Shown: positions 38,064 through 46,474, numbered from the stretch's first letter. The stretch: DNA of 64,000 bases from Tamlana sp. I1 (GCF_015355625.1 NZ_JACLAF010000015.1:1-64000), one strand, 5' to 3'. The notes: generated by a model not told the origin, from the letters alone. Translations and numbers: made by a program.

Positions 38064-39476
38064 CTACAAAGTCGATGGGCAAACAAAATCGGTAGTAGTT
38101 AAATCGGTGTTTTTTATAGCAGCAAAGCCACCCGAAATATCAACTAAATTATCAAATCCGCGAGCTTTTAAAATGGAAGCCGCAATTACCGAGCGGTAAC
38201 CACCAGCGCAGTGTAAAAAATAGGTTTTATTTTTATCAATAGCATTCATATTGTTATTGATATAGTCTAGAGCAAAATGTTTCACATTTTCACCTTCTAA
38301 ATGCTCCGATTGGTATTCTCCATCTTTTCTAACATCTAAAACCTGTATGGGTTCCTTTTTAAATTGTTTAGAAAATTCTTCCGCAGAAATCGTTTCGATG
38401 CTTTCAATATCTTTTCCAGTATTTTTCCAAGCTTCCATACCGCCTTCCAAATACCCTAAAGTATTGTCGTATCCAACGCGCGATAGTCTTGTTACGGTTT
38501 CCTGTTCTTTACCTTTTGGGGTAATTAATAAAATAGGTTGTTTTAAATCGGTTATTAATGCACCAACCCAAGGTGCAAATCCGCCATGAATTCCAATAAA
38601 AATGGAGTTAGGAATATGGGCTTTTACAAAGTCTTTTTCAGTTCTCACATCTAACACTAAAGCGCCTTCTTCATTAGCGAGATGTTCGAAAGTTTCAGGA
38701 CTTAAAGCAGTGTTACCTTGTTTTAAAACATCTTCAAATTTATCGTAGCCTAATTTATTCATTAAGGCATTTTTTGCAAAATATTGAGGAGGAGGCGCCA
38801 TGCCATCTAAAACTTCTTTTATAAACTCGGCCTTTGTCATATCAGCTCTCAAGGCATAGTTTGTCTTTTTTTGTTCACCTAAAACACCTACAGTTTCTTT
38901 GCTCAGGTTTTTTCCGCAAGCAGACCCCGCACCATGGGCAGGATAAACAATAATGTCATCAGATAGCGTCATGATTTTGTTTCTAAGCGAATCAAATAAC
39001 ATGCCTGCTAAATCTTCTTTTGTTAAATCGGATTTAATAGCCAAATCTGGCCGGCCAACATCGCCTAAAAACAAGGTGTCTCCAGAGAAAAGCGCATGGT
39101 TTTTTCCGTTTTCATCAATCAATAAAAAGCACGACGACTCTAAAGTATGACCAGGTGTATGTAGCACTTTGATGGTGATGTTTCCTAGTTTAAATTCTTC
39201 ATTATCTTTTGCCGTATGGATGTTGTAATCAGTTTCAGCACCAGGGCCAAAAACAATTGTTGCTCCCGTTTTTTTAGCTAAATCGACATGTCCAGAAACA
39301 AAATCGGCATGAAAATGAGTTTCAAAAATATATTTGATTTTAGCGTTTTCAGCTTCAGCTTTATCAACATACTGCTGTGTTTCACGTAGTGGGTCGATAA
39401 TTGCAACTTCGCCGTTAGATTCTATGTAATATGCGCCTTGGGCGAGGCATCCTGTATATATTTGTTCTATTTTCAT
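38064..39476 (-). CDS. MBL-fold hydrolase with two rhodanese domains (persulfide dioxygenase-like)
   Basis: A 470-residue protein starting at ATG 39476; an eight-residue longer frame is less likely, since MKIEQIYTGCLAQGAYYI is the usual opening. Residues about 1-230 are an ETHE1-type metallo-beta-lactamase fold with HFHADFVSGH, HTPGHTLESSCFL, FSGDTLFLGDVGRPD and YPAHGAGSACG. The first rhodanese-like domain (about 265-355) lacks the active cysteine (LLITPKGKEQE). The second (about 370-460) has it in FLHCAGGYRS. Such proteins oxidise glutathione persulfide or shuttle sulfane sulfur. It is last in the operon with TauE/SafE and YeeE/YedE genes, which supports a sulfur role. Confidence 0.9.
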   Translation of the reverse strand: MKIEQIYTGCLAQGAYYIESNGEVAIIDPLRETQQYVDKAEAENAKIKYIFETHFHADFVSGHVDLAKKTGATIVFGPGAETDYNIHTAKDNEEFKLGNITIKVLHTPGHTLESSCFLLIDENGKNHALFSGDTLFLGDVGRPDLAIKSDLTKEDLAGMLFDSLRNKIMTLSDDIIVYPAHGAGSACGKNLSKETVGVLGEQKKTNYALRADMTKAEFIKEVLDGMAPPPQYFAKNALMNKLGYDKFEDVLKQGNTALSPETFEHLANEEGALVLDVRTEKDFVKAHIPNSIFIGIHGGFAPWVGALITDLKQPILLITPKGKEQETVTRLSRVGYDNTLGYLEGGMEAWKNTGKDIESIETISAEEFSKQFKKEPIQVLDVRKDGEYQSEHLEGENVKHFALDYINNNMNAIDKNKTYFLHCAGGYRSVIAASILKARGFDNLVDISGGFAAIKNTDLTTTDFVCPSTL

Positions 39477-39576
39477 CGTAAATTTTTTTAGTTCCTTCAA
39501 GAAGGAAAACTTTTCATTATTAATTCAAAATTACAAAACGGGTTTACTTTGGTTTGTAACTAATATCACATTTGGA

Positions 39577-40368
39577 TTAGTAAAGTTCCTTGTAAATTAT
39601 GTAGGTAGCCATGATTAGCACAAAATACCCGAAGCTTTTTTTTAGTTTTTCACCACTAATAAATTTGGAGAAAAATACCCCAATCACTATTCCTAATACA
39701 GAAATTAATGTGAAGATTAAAAGGAAGTCCCATTCGATATTTAAGGTTTGTACATCGCCTAGAAATCCTATAAGTGAATTTATAGTAACGATAATTAGCG
39801 AGGTTCCTACGGCCTTTTTCATTGGGATATTAGCCCAAAGTACTAAGGCTGGAACATATAAAAACCCGCCACCAGCACCTATTAATCCTGTAATGGTTCC
39901 AATGGTTAGCCCTTGAATAAATGTTTTATAATAAGGTTGCTTTGCGGTAAACTGTTCTTGAGGATTTCCTTTTTTTATCATTGAAAAGGCCGCAATAATC
40001 ATAATAGCCGCAAAAAACACCATAATGGCCATGTCTTTGGTGAGCTCGTAATTTCCGAAACTAACAAGTGTTTCCGGTATGCCGGGCACTACAAATCGCC
40101 TTGAAAGATAAACGGCAAGGAAAGAAGGAAACGAAAACGCTAAGCCTACTTTAAAATCTACAAGGCCTTTTTTGTACTTCTGATAGGTGCCCACCATAGA
40201 GGATACACCTACCACAAAAAGCGAATATGCCGTAGCCATTACAGGATTGTAGCCTAAAAGGTAAACCAATAAAGGCACGGTGAGTATAGAACCTCCGCCA
40301 CCAATAAGTCCTAAAACAAGACCAACAATAAGAGCACCTAAATAGCCTAAAATTTGGATGCTATCCAT
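39577..40368 (-). CDS. sulfite exporter TauE/SafE (TSUP) family
   Basis: A 263-residue membrane protein with about eight helices in two repeats. LVLGLIGGGGSILTVPLLVY (about 17-36) and TGLIGAGGGFLYVPALVLW (about 150-168) are the duplicated TSUP motifs. It probably moves sulfite, thiosulfate or another sulfur anion across the inner membrane. Only one base separates it from the upstream YeeE-type gene, so the two are coupled. Confidence 0.92.
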   Translation of the reverse strand: MDSIQILGYLGALIVGLVLGLIGGGGSILTVPLLVYLLGYNPVMATAYSLFVVGVSSMVGTYQKYKKGLVDFKVGLAFSFPSFLAVYLSRRFVVPGIPETLVSFGNYELTKDMAIMVFFAAIMIIAAFSMIKKGNPQEQFTAKQPYYKTFIQGLTIGTITGLIGAGGGFLYVPALVLWANIPMKKAVGTSLIIVTINSLIGFLGDVQTLNIEWDFLLIFTLISVLGIVIGVFFSKFISGEKLKKSFGYFVLIMATYIIYKELY

Positions 40369-40369
40369 A

Positions 40370-40783
40370 TTAATGCGGTAGTTTATTTTTTAAAACACCG
40401 TATAAAAAAGTACCTAAAATGGCTGCTGCAATAACAATTATCATGCTCCAAACCCCTGTGCCTAAAAGAATATACATGGGGCCAGGGCAAGCGCCTATAA
40501 GTGCCCAACCTAAGCCGAAAATTATACCGCCAACAATATATCTGGTAATGCCTTTGTCTTTTTTAGGAACATAAATATCGGCACCTTCAATGCTTTTTAT
40601 ACCACCTCTTTTTGAAAGTTGTAAAAACAAGATTCCTGATGCAATGGCAGTGCCTATGATGCCATACATGTGAAAGGATTGAAATCGGAACATCTCGTAA
40701 ATACGGTACCATGAAACGGCTTCAGACTTTACTAAAACAATGCCGAAGAAAATTCCAACTAATAAAAATTTTATAAATTTCAT
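40370..40783 (-). CDS. YeeE/YedE-type sulfur transport half-protein (second half, DUF6691-like)
   Basis: A 137-residue membrane protein with four helices. GLGWALIGACPGPMYILLGTG (from about residue 85) holds the conserved cysteine motif of YeeE/YedE proteins. In E. coli-type YeeE, which takes up thiosulfate, one chain carries two such motifs; here this chain and the 185-residue neighbour each carry one. The two probably assemble as a pair. It lies 27 bases after the neighbour and one base before the TSUP gene. Confidence 0.9.
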   Translation of the reverse strand: MKFIKFLLVGIFFGIVLVKSEAVSWYRIYEMFRFQSFHMYGIIGTAIASGILFLQLSKRGGIKSIEGADIYVPKKDKGITRYIVGGIIFGLGWALIGACPGPMYILLGTGVWSMIIVIAAAILGTFLYGVLKNKLPH

Positions 40784-40810
40784 TTGATTATTTTTTTAGA
40801 GTGAGCTGTT

Positions 40811-41368
40811 TTAGAAGATGAGCGGTAATATGAAATTGGTCATAATTAATCCGCCAATAAAAAATCCGATCACAGCAATTAGCGATGGTTTTTGTAAACT
40901 ACTAAGTCCAGTAATGGCATGACCAGAAGTACAACCGCCCGCGTAACGGGTGCCAAAACCTACTAGAAGCCCACCAATAATTAATAAAAGCAATCCTTTA
41001 GGCGTTGTTAAAACATCTAAATTATACATTTCTTGAGGGACTAATGTGGCTCCAGGTTTATCAAATCCCATGTTTTGAAGTTCGGAAATCGTGCTTGGGT
41101 TAAGCTGCGTACCACTGTCGTTTGATAAATAATGAACGGCTATAAACCCACCAATTATAGCACCTAAAACTACGGTTAGGTTCCAGATTTGATCTTTCCA
41201 GTTAAATTTAAAAAAATCGGCAAATTTCCCAGCGCCTCCAATAGCACAAAGGGTGCGAAGGTTAGAGGACATGCCAAAAGTTTTACCAAAGTAGAGTAGG
41301 AGCGCCATAACAATGGCGATAAGTGGACCTGAAATGTACCAAGGCCACGGATTTAAAATGTGTTCCAT
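40811..41368 (-). CDS. YeeE/YedE-type sulfur transport half-protein (first half)
   Basis: A 185-residue membrane protein with about five helices. GFGTRYAGGCTSGHAITGLS (about 140-159) is the first YeeE cysteine motif (GGCTSGH). Together with the following 137-residue chain it makes up a split YeeE/YedE carrier, likely for thiosulfate or another sulfane-sulfur compound. Its promoter overlaps a perfect 10-bp inverted repeat (41379-41421), a probable regulator site. Confidence 0.92.
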   Translation of the reverse strand: MEHILNPWPWYISGPLIAIVMALLLYFGKTFGMSSNLRTLCAIGGAGKFADFFKFNWKDQIWNLTVVLGAIIGGFIAVHYLSNDSGTQLNPSTISELQNMGFDKPGATLVPQEMYNLDVLTTPKGLLLLIIGGLLVGFGTRYAGGCTSGHAITGLSSLQKPSLIAVIGFFIGGLIMTNFILPLIF

Positions 41369-41378
41369 GCTATTAATT

Positions 41379-41421
41379 TTATCACAAAAGTATGGTGTAT
41401 GGTATACTAACTTTGTGATAA
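41379..41421 (-). promoter_or_regulatory. inverted-repeat operator over the sulfur-operon promoter
   Basis: TTATCACAAA (41379-41388) and TTTGTGATAA (41412-41421) are perfect inverted repeats. On the minus strand TACTTTTG (41391 down to 41384) is an exact -7 element, 15 bases before the YeeE start, and its TTTG lies in one arm. On the plus strand TAACTTTG (41408-41415) is a second -7 element whose TTTG lies in the other arm. The Crp/Fnr gene just upstream is the natural candidate regulator. Confidence 0.65.
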
Positions 41422-41456
41422 ATGTTACCTAAGTAGGGATAGGTGGTGGAATACTA

Positions 41457-42086
41457 TTATAAAATTTTTATTTTGTTTCGGCTTAGTACAATCTTTTTTT
41501 CGTTTTCCAATTGCTTTAAAAGTCTGGAAACCACCACGCGAGAGGTGTGTAAATCTTCGGCGATTTCTTGATGTTTAATAATGATGTTTTTAGATTCATG
41601 GAGTACCGTTTTATTTACAAGGTATTTGTATAAACGTTCGTCCATTTTCATAAAAGCAAGATTGTCTATAGCTTCTAAAAGTTCTTCGAAGCGGTTTTGA
41701 TAACTTTCTAAAATAAAATTTCGCCAGCTTTCATTATTCTGAAACCATTTTTGCATGTATGAAACCGGAATTAAAATTAAGCTAGAATCACTTTCGGCAA
41801 CTGCCCTAATTTTACTTTTGGTTGTGCCAATGCAGCATGTTAAGGACATGGTGCAGGTTTCGCCAGCTTCTAAAAAATAAATAAGAAGTTCGTTGCCATC
41901 CTGATCTTCACGCAGAATTTTAATATTTCCACTTAATAAGAGTGGAATAAATTTTAAAGTTTGATTAATATCTATAATAATATCATCTTTTTTGAAAGTT
42001 TTAAATGAACCAATTTCAAAAATTTCTTCAATGAGGTTTTTATCTAAAACATGACTGTACATATCTTTTAATAGATTCGCTTTCAT
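41457..42086 (-). CDS. Crp/Fnr-family transcriptional regulator
   Basis: A 209-residue regulator. Residues about 20-130 form the cyclic-nucleotide-like sensor barrel (IPLLLSGNIKILREDQDGNELLIYFL is its core), with two adjacent cysteines in MSLTCCIGTT. A long dimer helix follows, then a winged helix with IAEDLHTSRVVVSRLLKQLE as recognition helix (about 175-195). There is no FNR-type N-terminal cysteine cluster, so the Cys-Cys pair could sense sulfur or redox state; that is inference. It lies upstream of, and in line with, the YeeE/TauE/MBL genes. Confidence 0.93.
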   Translation of the reverse strand: MKANLLKDMYSHVLDKNLIEEIFEIGSFKTFKKDDIIIDINQTLKFIPLLLSGNIKILREDQDGNELLIYFLEAGETCTMSLTCCIGTTKSKIRAVAESDSSLILIPVSYMQKWFQNNESWRNFILESYQNRFEELLEAIDNLAFMKMDERLYKYLVNKTVLHESKNIIIKHQEIAEDLHTSRVVVSRLLKQLENEKKIVLSRNKIKIL

Positions 42087-42201
42087 AGTATTATAGAATA
42101 AATTATTTATGATGCCTTTTGTTTAGTTTGAAGTTAAATCAAATTATAATGAGCAATTGCTTTATTCATCAAAAGTAATGAATTAGAAATTTGAAATAAA
42201 A

Positions 42202-42234
42202 TTTGCATATGTTTTAAATAAAAATGTATATTTG
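42202..42234 (+). promoter_or_regulatory. promoter of tRNA-Arg
   Basis: TTTG (42202-42205), 21 bases, then TATATTTG (42227-42234) match both elements of the Bacteroidota sigma-factor consensus at the expected spacing. Transcription should begin near 42240, just before the tRNA. Confidence 0.75.
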
Positions 42235-42248
42235 CACCCACAAAATAA

Positions 42249-42322
42249 GGCCATGTGGCGCAACTGAATAGCGCACTTGATTACGGCTCAAGAGGTTCCA
42301 GGTTTGAATCCTGGCATGGTCA
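42249..42322 (+). tRNA. tRNA-Arg (anticodon ACG)
   Basis: A 74-base cloverleaf. The acceptor stem GGCCATG pairs with CATGGTC (one G-U) and discriminator A. The D stem is GCGC/GCGC, the anticodon stem CTTGA/TCAAG with loop TTACGGC (anticodon ACG, read as ICG), and the T arm CCAGG-TTTGAAT-CCTGG. CCA is not encoded. A promoter and terminator frame it. Confidence 0.96.
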
Positions 42323-42330
42323 CTAAAGTT

Positions 42331-42364
42331 AAAAAAGCTTCCAAGAAATTGGGAGCTTTTTTTT
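42331..42364 (+). terminator. terminator of tRNA-Arg
   Basis: AAAAAGCTTCC pairs with GGGAGCTTTTT (one G-U) around eight bases and runs into T8, ten bases after the tRNA. Confidence 0.85.
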
Positions 42365-42403
42365 GTTTGATTTTTTTGGAAAACGAATCTTAATTAATTT
42401 ACA

Positions 42404-42424
42404 CACAACTTTTGAGATTGACCC
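42404..42424. repeat. second copy of the 21-bp sequence at 107-127
   Basis: Identical to 107-127 over 21 bases, here between tRNA-Arg and the sialidase-like gene. tRNA-flanking DNA is a common insertion target, so a remnant of a mobile element is plausible but unproven. Confidence 0.5.
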
Positions 42425-42527
42425 CAAAAACTTTGGATTAGAAGAACAAAAATAGTTACTTACAAAGCCTAATTTTTTCAAAATAAGCATTAAAATATAT
42501 TCACTGAATGCTAAGCTTTTATTTCCC

Positions 42528-43703
42528 ATGATGTCATATCAAAATAAAATCAGTTTTTTGGCGATAGCCTTTCTATGTATAGTATTACATGGACAAGAAC
42601 ATATTAAGCCTTTTAAGGTAGATTCGCTTTTTAATATGAACAAACCAGAAACACTGGGGCTATCTTATGCCAAAGGCTTGGAAACAATTACAGTTTTTTT
42701 ACCTAAAAACCGAGATAATAAATACAATCATGGTGTTGTTTTATTTCCGTTTAAGGGTATGCTTTATGCGCAATGGCAAAGCTCTGCTGTTGATGAAGAT
42801 GGCGCAGATACACAAGTTTTTTATAGCAGAAGTCGTAATGGTGTAGATTGGGAAGCTCCAAAAAAATTAACCGAAAAGTGGGAGCATGGTATAAAAACAA
42901 GTGGAGGATGGTGGTGTAATGGAGATACTCTTGTAGCTTATATTTGTGTATGGCCAAATAATACTAGTAAATTAAAACAGGGGTACACAGAGTTTGTTTC
43001 ATCAGCCGATGGAATTCATTGGGAGAAACCAGTGCCTATAAAAAACAGTGAAGGTCAGCCTGTTTTAGGAATTATAGAACAGGATGTACATGCATTGCCT
43101 AATGGTAGAATTTTAACAGCTTTTCACATGCAACCTGGGTTAATTGTAACGCCATTTTATACCGATGATCCTAGTGGTGTAACGGGTTGGAAATCTGGAA
43201 AAATGAAGAATATGCCCACAACAAAAGAAGGCATGAGTAGGGCTATAGAACCCAGTTGGTTTTATAGAAAAGATGGCGCAATTGTGATGGTTTTTAGAGA
43301 TCAAGAAAGCACATTTAAAAAACTCGCTTCCATGAGTTTTGATAATGGAGAAACCTGGACCACTCCTCAAATTATTAATACACCAGATTCTAGAGCAAAA
43401 CAAAGCGCTGGAAATTTACCCAATGGCATGGCTTACATGGTGAATAATCCTTCGGGAAATAAAAGTAGATTTCCATTGGTAATAACATTAAGTAAAGATG
43501 GCTGGTTGTTTGATAAAGCGTATTTATTGAGAGGTGGTGGTGATAATCTTCAGAAATTAAGATTTCCTGGAAAATACAAACGTGTAGGCTATAGTTATCC
43601 TAAAAGTGTTGTTTGGGGTAATTATTTGTACGTTTCTTATGCAACCAATAAAGAAGATGTCGAGTTAACTAGAATACCTCTTGAAAGTCTTCAATACGAA
43701 TAG
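42528..43703 (+). CDS. secreted BNR-repeat protein, exo-alpha-sialidase-like
   Basis: A 391-residue protein with a signal peptide (residues about 1-22, cleaved near LHGQEH). The rest has a repeated beta pattern of the sialidase superfamily: FYSRSRNGVDWEAPKKLTE, VSSADGIHWEKP and MSFDNGETWTTPQ are Asp-box-like repeats, and IEPSWFYRKDGAIVMVFRD resembles a central propeller blade. It probably binds or cleaves a glycan outside the cell, but catalytic Arg, Asp and Tyr residues were not confirmed by alignment. Single gene with no neighbouring glycan genes. Confidence 0.78.
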   Translation: MMSYQNKISFLAIAFLCIVLHGQEHIKPFKVDSLFNMNKPETLGLSYAKGLETITVFLPKNRDNKYNHGVVLFPFKGMLYAQWQSSAVDEDGADTQVFYSRSRNGVDWEAPKKLTEKWEHGIKTSGGWWCNGDTLVAYICVWPNNTSKLKQGYTEFVSSADGIHWEKPVPIKNSEGQPVLGIIEQDVHALPNGRILTAFHMQPGLIVTPFYTDDPSGVTGWKSGKMKNMPTTKEGMSRAIEPSWFYRKDGAIVMVFRDQESTFKKLASMSFDNGETWTTPQIINTPDSRAKQSAGNLPNGMAYMVNNPSGNKSRFPLVITLSKDGWLFDKAYLLRGGGDNLQKLRFPGKYKRVGYSYPKSVVWGNYLYVSYATNKEDVELTRIPLESLQYE

Positions 43704-43847
43704 TAAATTTTTATAGCGCTTGTTAATGTTATTCTATCGCAATAGAAAGCGTTAAAAGTTGTTCCTTAAAATTCCTATAAATCAATTTTTGAAAGCTCAA
43801 AAAGGCCTTACCTTTAGATGAAATTTTGATTTTATAAAAAGGATACT

Positions 43848-44465
43848 ATGGACTTATACGATTGTATTTATAAACGTAGAGATACTCGTCATTTTACAGA
43901 CAATGAAGTTCCGGAAGCGGTACTACTTAAAGCCTTAGATGCGGCTCATGCAGCGCCTTCGGTAGGACTTTCAGAACCGTGGCGCTTTGTTGTTGTTAAA
44001 TCTACAGCAAAGAAAAAAGAAATTAAAGCCTTGTTTAATGCTTCGAACGAACAGGCTAAACTGGGAATAACCGACAAAAATCAGTCTACACTTTATAATA
44101 CGTTTAAGCTTGAGGCTATTGAAGAAACACCACTTGGCATTGCCATTTTTTGCGATAGTAGCACCTTAGATAATTTTACAATTGGCACCATTGGCACCAT
44201 TGGCAACACAAGCACTTTAGAGTGGAGTTGTGCCTGTGCGGTTCAAAACCTTTGGCTTTCACTTACCGAACAAGGTTTTGGGGCAGGCTGGGTTTCTATT
44301 TTAGATTATTCAAAATTTGAAAACCTCTTTGATGTGCCTAAAGCATGGAAAAGTCTAGGATATATGTGTATTGGCCAACCTGCCACCGATTATGGCGGAC
44401 AACCCATGCTGCAAAAGGAAAAATGGAAAAATAGAAGTGAAAAACCACATGTTGAGTATGTGTAA
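43848..44465 (+). CDS. bluB: nitroreductase-fold protein, BluB-like (5,6-dimethylbenzimidazole synthase)
   Basis: A 205-residue flavoprotein. YKRRDTRHFTDNEVPEAVL, HAAPSVGLSEPWRFVVVKS and CAVQNLWLSLTEQGFGAGWVSILD are BluB/nitroreductase FMN-pocket segments, and GQPATDYGGQPMLQKEKWK closes the fold. BluB breaks down FMN to make the lower ligand of vitamin B12. A plain nitroreductase cannot be excluded, and no cobalamin genes adjoin. Odd feature: a 9-base direct repeat at 44181-44207 encodes GTIGTIGN in a loop. The last 72 bases recur, diverged, at 48087-48158. Confidence 0.8.
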   Translation: MDLYDCIYKRRDTRHFTDNEVPEAVLLKALDAAHAAPSVGLSEPWRFVVVKSTAKKKEIKALFNASNEQAKLGITDKNQSTLYNTFKLEAIEETPLGIAIFCDSSTLDNFTIGTIGTIGNTSTLEWSCACAVQNLWLSLTEQGFGAGWVSILDYSKFENLFDVPKAWKSLGYMCIGQPATDYGGQPMLQKEKWKNRSEKPHVEYV

Positions 44466-44540
44466 ATAATGGTGGCTCAATGCTGAGTTACATTTTTATA
44501 ATCTTCAAATTGGTATATTTAGTCTTTAATTTTACTAGAA

Positions 44541-44888
44541 ATGACAAAAGAAACAACCATTGATATAAACGAATTTTTAATAAAAAAGTATATAGAATCT
44601 ATACGTCCAGAAAACGAGGCGTTGAGAAAACAAATTGATTATGGGTATTCTTATGACGGAAAAATTGTTATTCTGTATGAAATTCGTCCAGCTTGGGACA
44701 ACCCAAATGAATTAGAACATTTTGAGTTTGCTAAAATCAGGTTTTATAAATCACGAGGAGAATGGAACCTTTATTGGATGCGTGCAAGTGGTAAATGGGC
44801 ACTTTACGATCCGTTTCCGATATCGACAAATTTGGATGAAATGATTGAGACTATAAAAAATGATAAATTCGGATGTTTTTTTGGATAG
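44541..44888 (+). CDS. DUF3024 family protein
   Basis: A 115-residue soluble protein with the DUF3024 pattern: Y-D-G-K-IVILYEIRPAW near residue 40, then AKIRFYKSRGEWNLYWMRASGKWALYDP (split by the conserved W-x-LYW-x-R-x-x-G-x-W core at about 78-97). Members are scattered in accessory DNA and often near restriction or toxin loci; no function is known to me. It lies 76 bases after bluB, at the left end of the accessory patch. Confidence 0.8.
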   Translation: MTKETTIDINEFLIKKYIESIRPENEALRKQIDYGYSYDGKIVILYEIRPAWDNPNELEHFEFAKIRFYKSRGEWNLYWMRASGKWALYDPFPISTNLDEMIETIKNDKFGCFFG

Positions 44889-44985
44889 AATAAACGAACA
44901 TATAATTCATCAAATGGAACAAGAAATGGATTGTGCTAATGATTGATGTTTTGACAGAGAAACACAAGACATTATTGCTATTTCC

Positions 44986-45025
44986 GCTAGCATAGATTTA
45001 AGTTACAAGTCCGCGCTAGCGGGTT
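44986..45025. repeat. partial copy of the CGCTAGCGCGGAC palindrome
   Basis: CCGCTAGC ... ACAAGTCCGCGCTAGCGG is a degenerate, shortened relative of the terminal repeats of the 46231 and 47495 elements. Confidence 0.6.
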
Positions 45026-45071
45026 AACTGGTTTTCATGTTTGAAGGAAGAAGGACTATATAATGTTGTAA

Positions 45072-45137
45072 AGACTTTGGAAACACCTCATAACTGATTT
45101 TAGTAAGCAAATAGACCAATTTAAATTCTGTAAATAA
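45072..45137 (+). pseudogene. 3' remnant of a possible polymorphic-toxin gene
   Basis: An open stretch of 21 codons ends in DFSKQIDQFKFCK and a stop directly abutting the ATG of the 45138 gene. The same ending (DFSKQLDHFKFCK) recurs at 45733-45774, again abutting the next gene. The repeated 3' ends with different downstream genes are what decayed toxin-immunity cassettes look like. The upstream part of the gene is gone. Confidence 0.5.
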
Positions 45138-45632
45138 ATGAAGGTTATTAAATATTTTAAATACAAGGAAGCATTATTAGAAAATGATAGTATCAAGACA
45201 GGAGAAATTGGTAATGAATTTAAACGTCCAAAAATATTTTTACTCAATGAAAATGATGTATTAACTCCTATAGATAGGAAAAAAATGGATATATACACTA
45301 AAAGATTAATAGTAAACTCTTTTGCCAAAGGCTATTTTGATTTTAATGATTTAGATTTTTTATCAAACACCTATCAATTTAATTATTGTGAAAGTAAAGC
45401 GTATAAAGGTTATTATACAGCCAATATAAATACAACTTATGGGCAAAACGGAAATTTAACATTAATTAATTTTAAAGAAAAGGAATATCTAATTATTGAG
45501 TTTTACAGAGATAATCCTGATGAAACAGCACAAATGAACGACCAATTGGGTCCGGGTTTCACCTACATACATGGTATTTGGGAGCAACCAATTTTAACAG
45601 AAAGTATAAGGGAAAAACTAGAAAAATTATAA
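45138..45632 (+). CDS. hypothetical protein, possible orphan immunity protein
   Basis: A 164-residue soluble protein without signal peptide, membrane segment or recognised motif. It is rich in Asn, Asp, Tyr and Lys. GYYTANINTTYGQNGNLTLINFKEKEYL (across about 95-122) looks like successive beta strands. Its ATG directly follows a toxin-like 3' remnant, the position of an immunity gene in polymorphic toxin loci. That role is inference from position only. Confidence 0.6.
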   Translation: MKVIKYFKYKEALLENDSIKTGEIGNEFKRPKIFLLNENDVLTPIDRKKMDIYTKRLIVNSFAKGYFDFNDLDFLSNTYQFNYCESKAYKGYYTANINTTYGQNGNLTLINFKEKEYLIIEFYRDNPDETAQMNDQLGPGFTYIHGIWEQPILTESIREKLEKL

Positions 45633-45669
45633 TAATTACTTTCAATGAATTTTATAATGAAACAAAAAA

Positions 45670-45774
45670 ATGATTGCGAAATACTTCAGTGCTATGCTAA
45701 AAGAGGAACAAATTGGAAATATGAAAATAGAAGATTTTAGTAAACAATTAGATCATTTTAAGTTTTGTAAATAA
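45670..45774 (+). pseudogene. second toxin-like 3' remnant
   Basis: 34 codons from ATG 45670, ending IEDFSKQLDHFKFCK. It shares its C-terminus with the remnant at 45072-45137 (11 of the last 13 residues). Its TAA overlaps the next ATG (TAATG), as in a coupled toxin-immunity pair. Too short to be a whole toxin. Confidence 0.5.
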
Positions 45775-46069
45775 TGAAATTAATAAATAATTTTGAATGT
45801 ATAGAGGCTGAAGCCTTTACTGAAGGTAGTTTGCCTGAAAAAGTTGAGATGAAACATATAAAACAAGAAACGATTAGACCGCATCAAATAACTTTTAAAG
45901 ACAGGATGGTAAACTTACCTTGTTGAATACCAATCGTAATGTTAATTTAAATAAAGAAAAATATTATACTAAATTAATATTTATAATTATCTCCTTATTA
46001 CTGATTAACACAACGGCAGGAATGATCTTTTATAAATTAAAAAAAAACAAAAATGATAACAAATTTTAG
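45774..46069 (+). pseudogene. frameshifted small membrane protein, possible broken immunity gene
   Basis: The first frame (45774-45926, 50 codons, MKLINNFECIEAEAFTEGS onward) stops at TGA. A second frame (45899-46069, 56 codons) continues with QDGKLTLLNTNRN, then a hydrophobic helix IFIIISLLLINTTAGMIFY and a lysine tail. Joining the two by one frameshift near 45896-45902 would give a ~98-residue single-pass protein. Its ATG overlaps the stop of the preceding remnant. Function unrecognised. Confidence 0.45.
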
Positions 46070-46230
46070 ATTTTTACCTTGGGCAATACTTATAACACTA
46101 TTTCTTTATTTGGTCAAGAATATCAGAATATAAATATTGATTGTATTAAAACGTTAGTATTAAGGTTTACAATCCTATTTTCAAAGCAAAAATGATTTAC
46201 AAGGACACACTTGAAGTAAGAAATTCTAAC

Positions 46231-46474
46231 CCGCTAGCGCGGACTTGTAGTCCGTGCCCGCTCTAATAAGTGATAAACAAGAAAGCTTTAACAAAGATGT
46301 AGTGTCTTTTTTTATTAACTGACGATAGTCATAACAAGGTTTAAAGAAAGTAAGGTGTTTTTTTAGTTGAATTTAATAGATCTATTTACTTTTAAGTTTT
46401 TAAGGGTGTTTGGGGTTAAATGAGTGTTATAGAGGTGTGGATTTTAGGCACGGACTGCAAGTCCGCGCTAGCGG
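46231..46474. mobile_element. 244-bp MITE-like element, copy 1
   Basis: The ends 46231-46257 and 46447-46474 are inverted repeats (CGCTAGCGCGGAC core, 26 of 27 positions matching). A ~240-bp relative with the same ends and the same internal sequence lies at 47495-47734. The interior encodes nothing. It looks like a non-autonomous mobile palindromic element; no transposase is in the window and no target duplication is obvious. Confidence 0.7.

Noticed and set aside
42329-42529. Minus-strand ORF between tRNA-Arg and the sialidase-like gene
   Set aside because: It runs antisense through the tRNA terminator and the 21-bp repeat and has no recognisable protein pattern.
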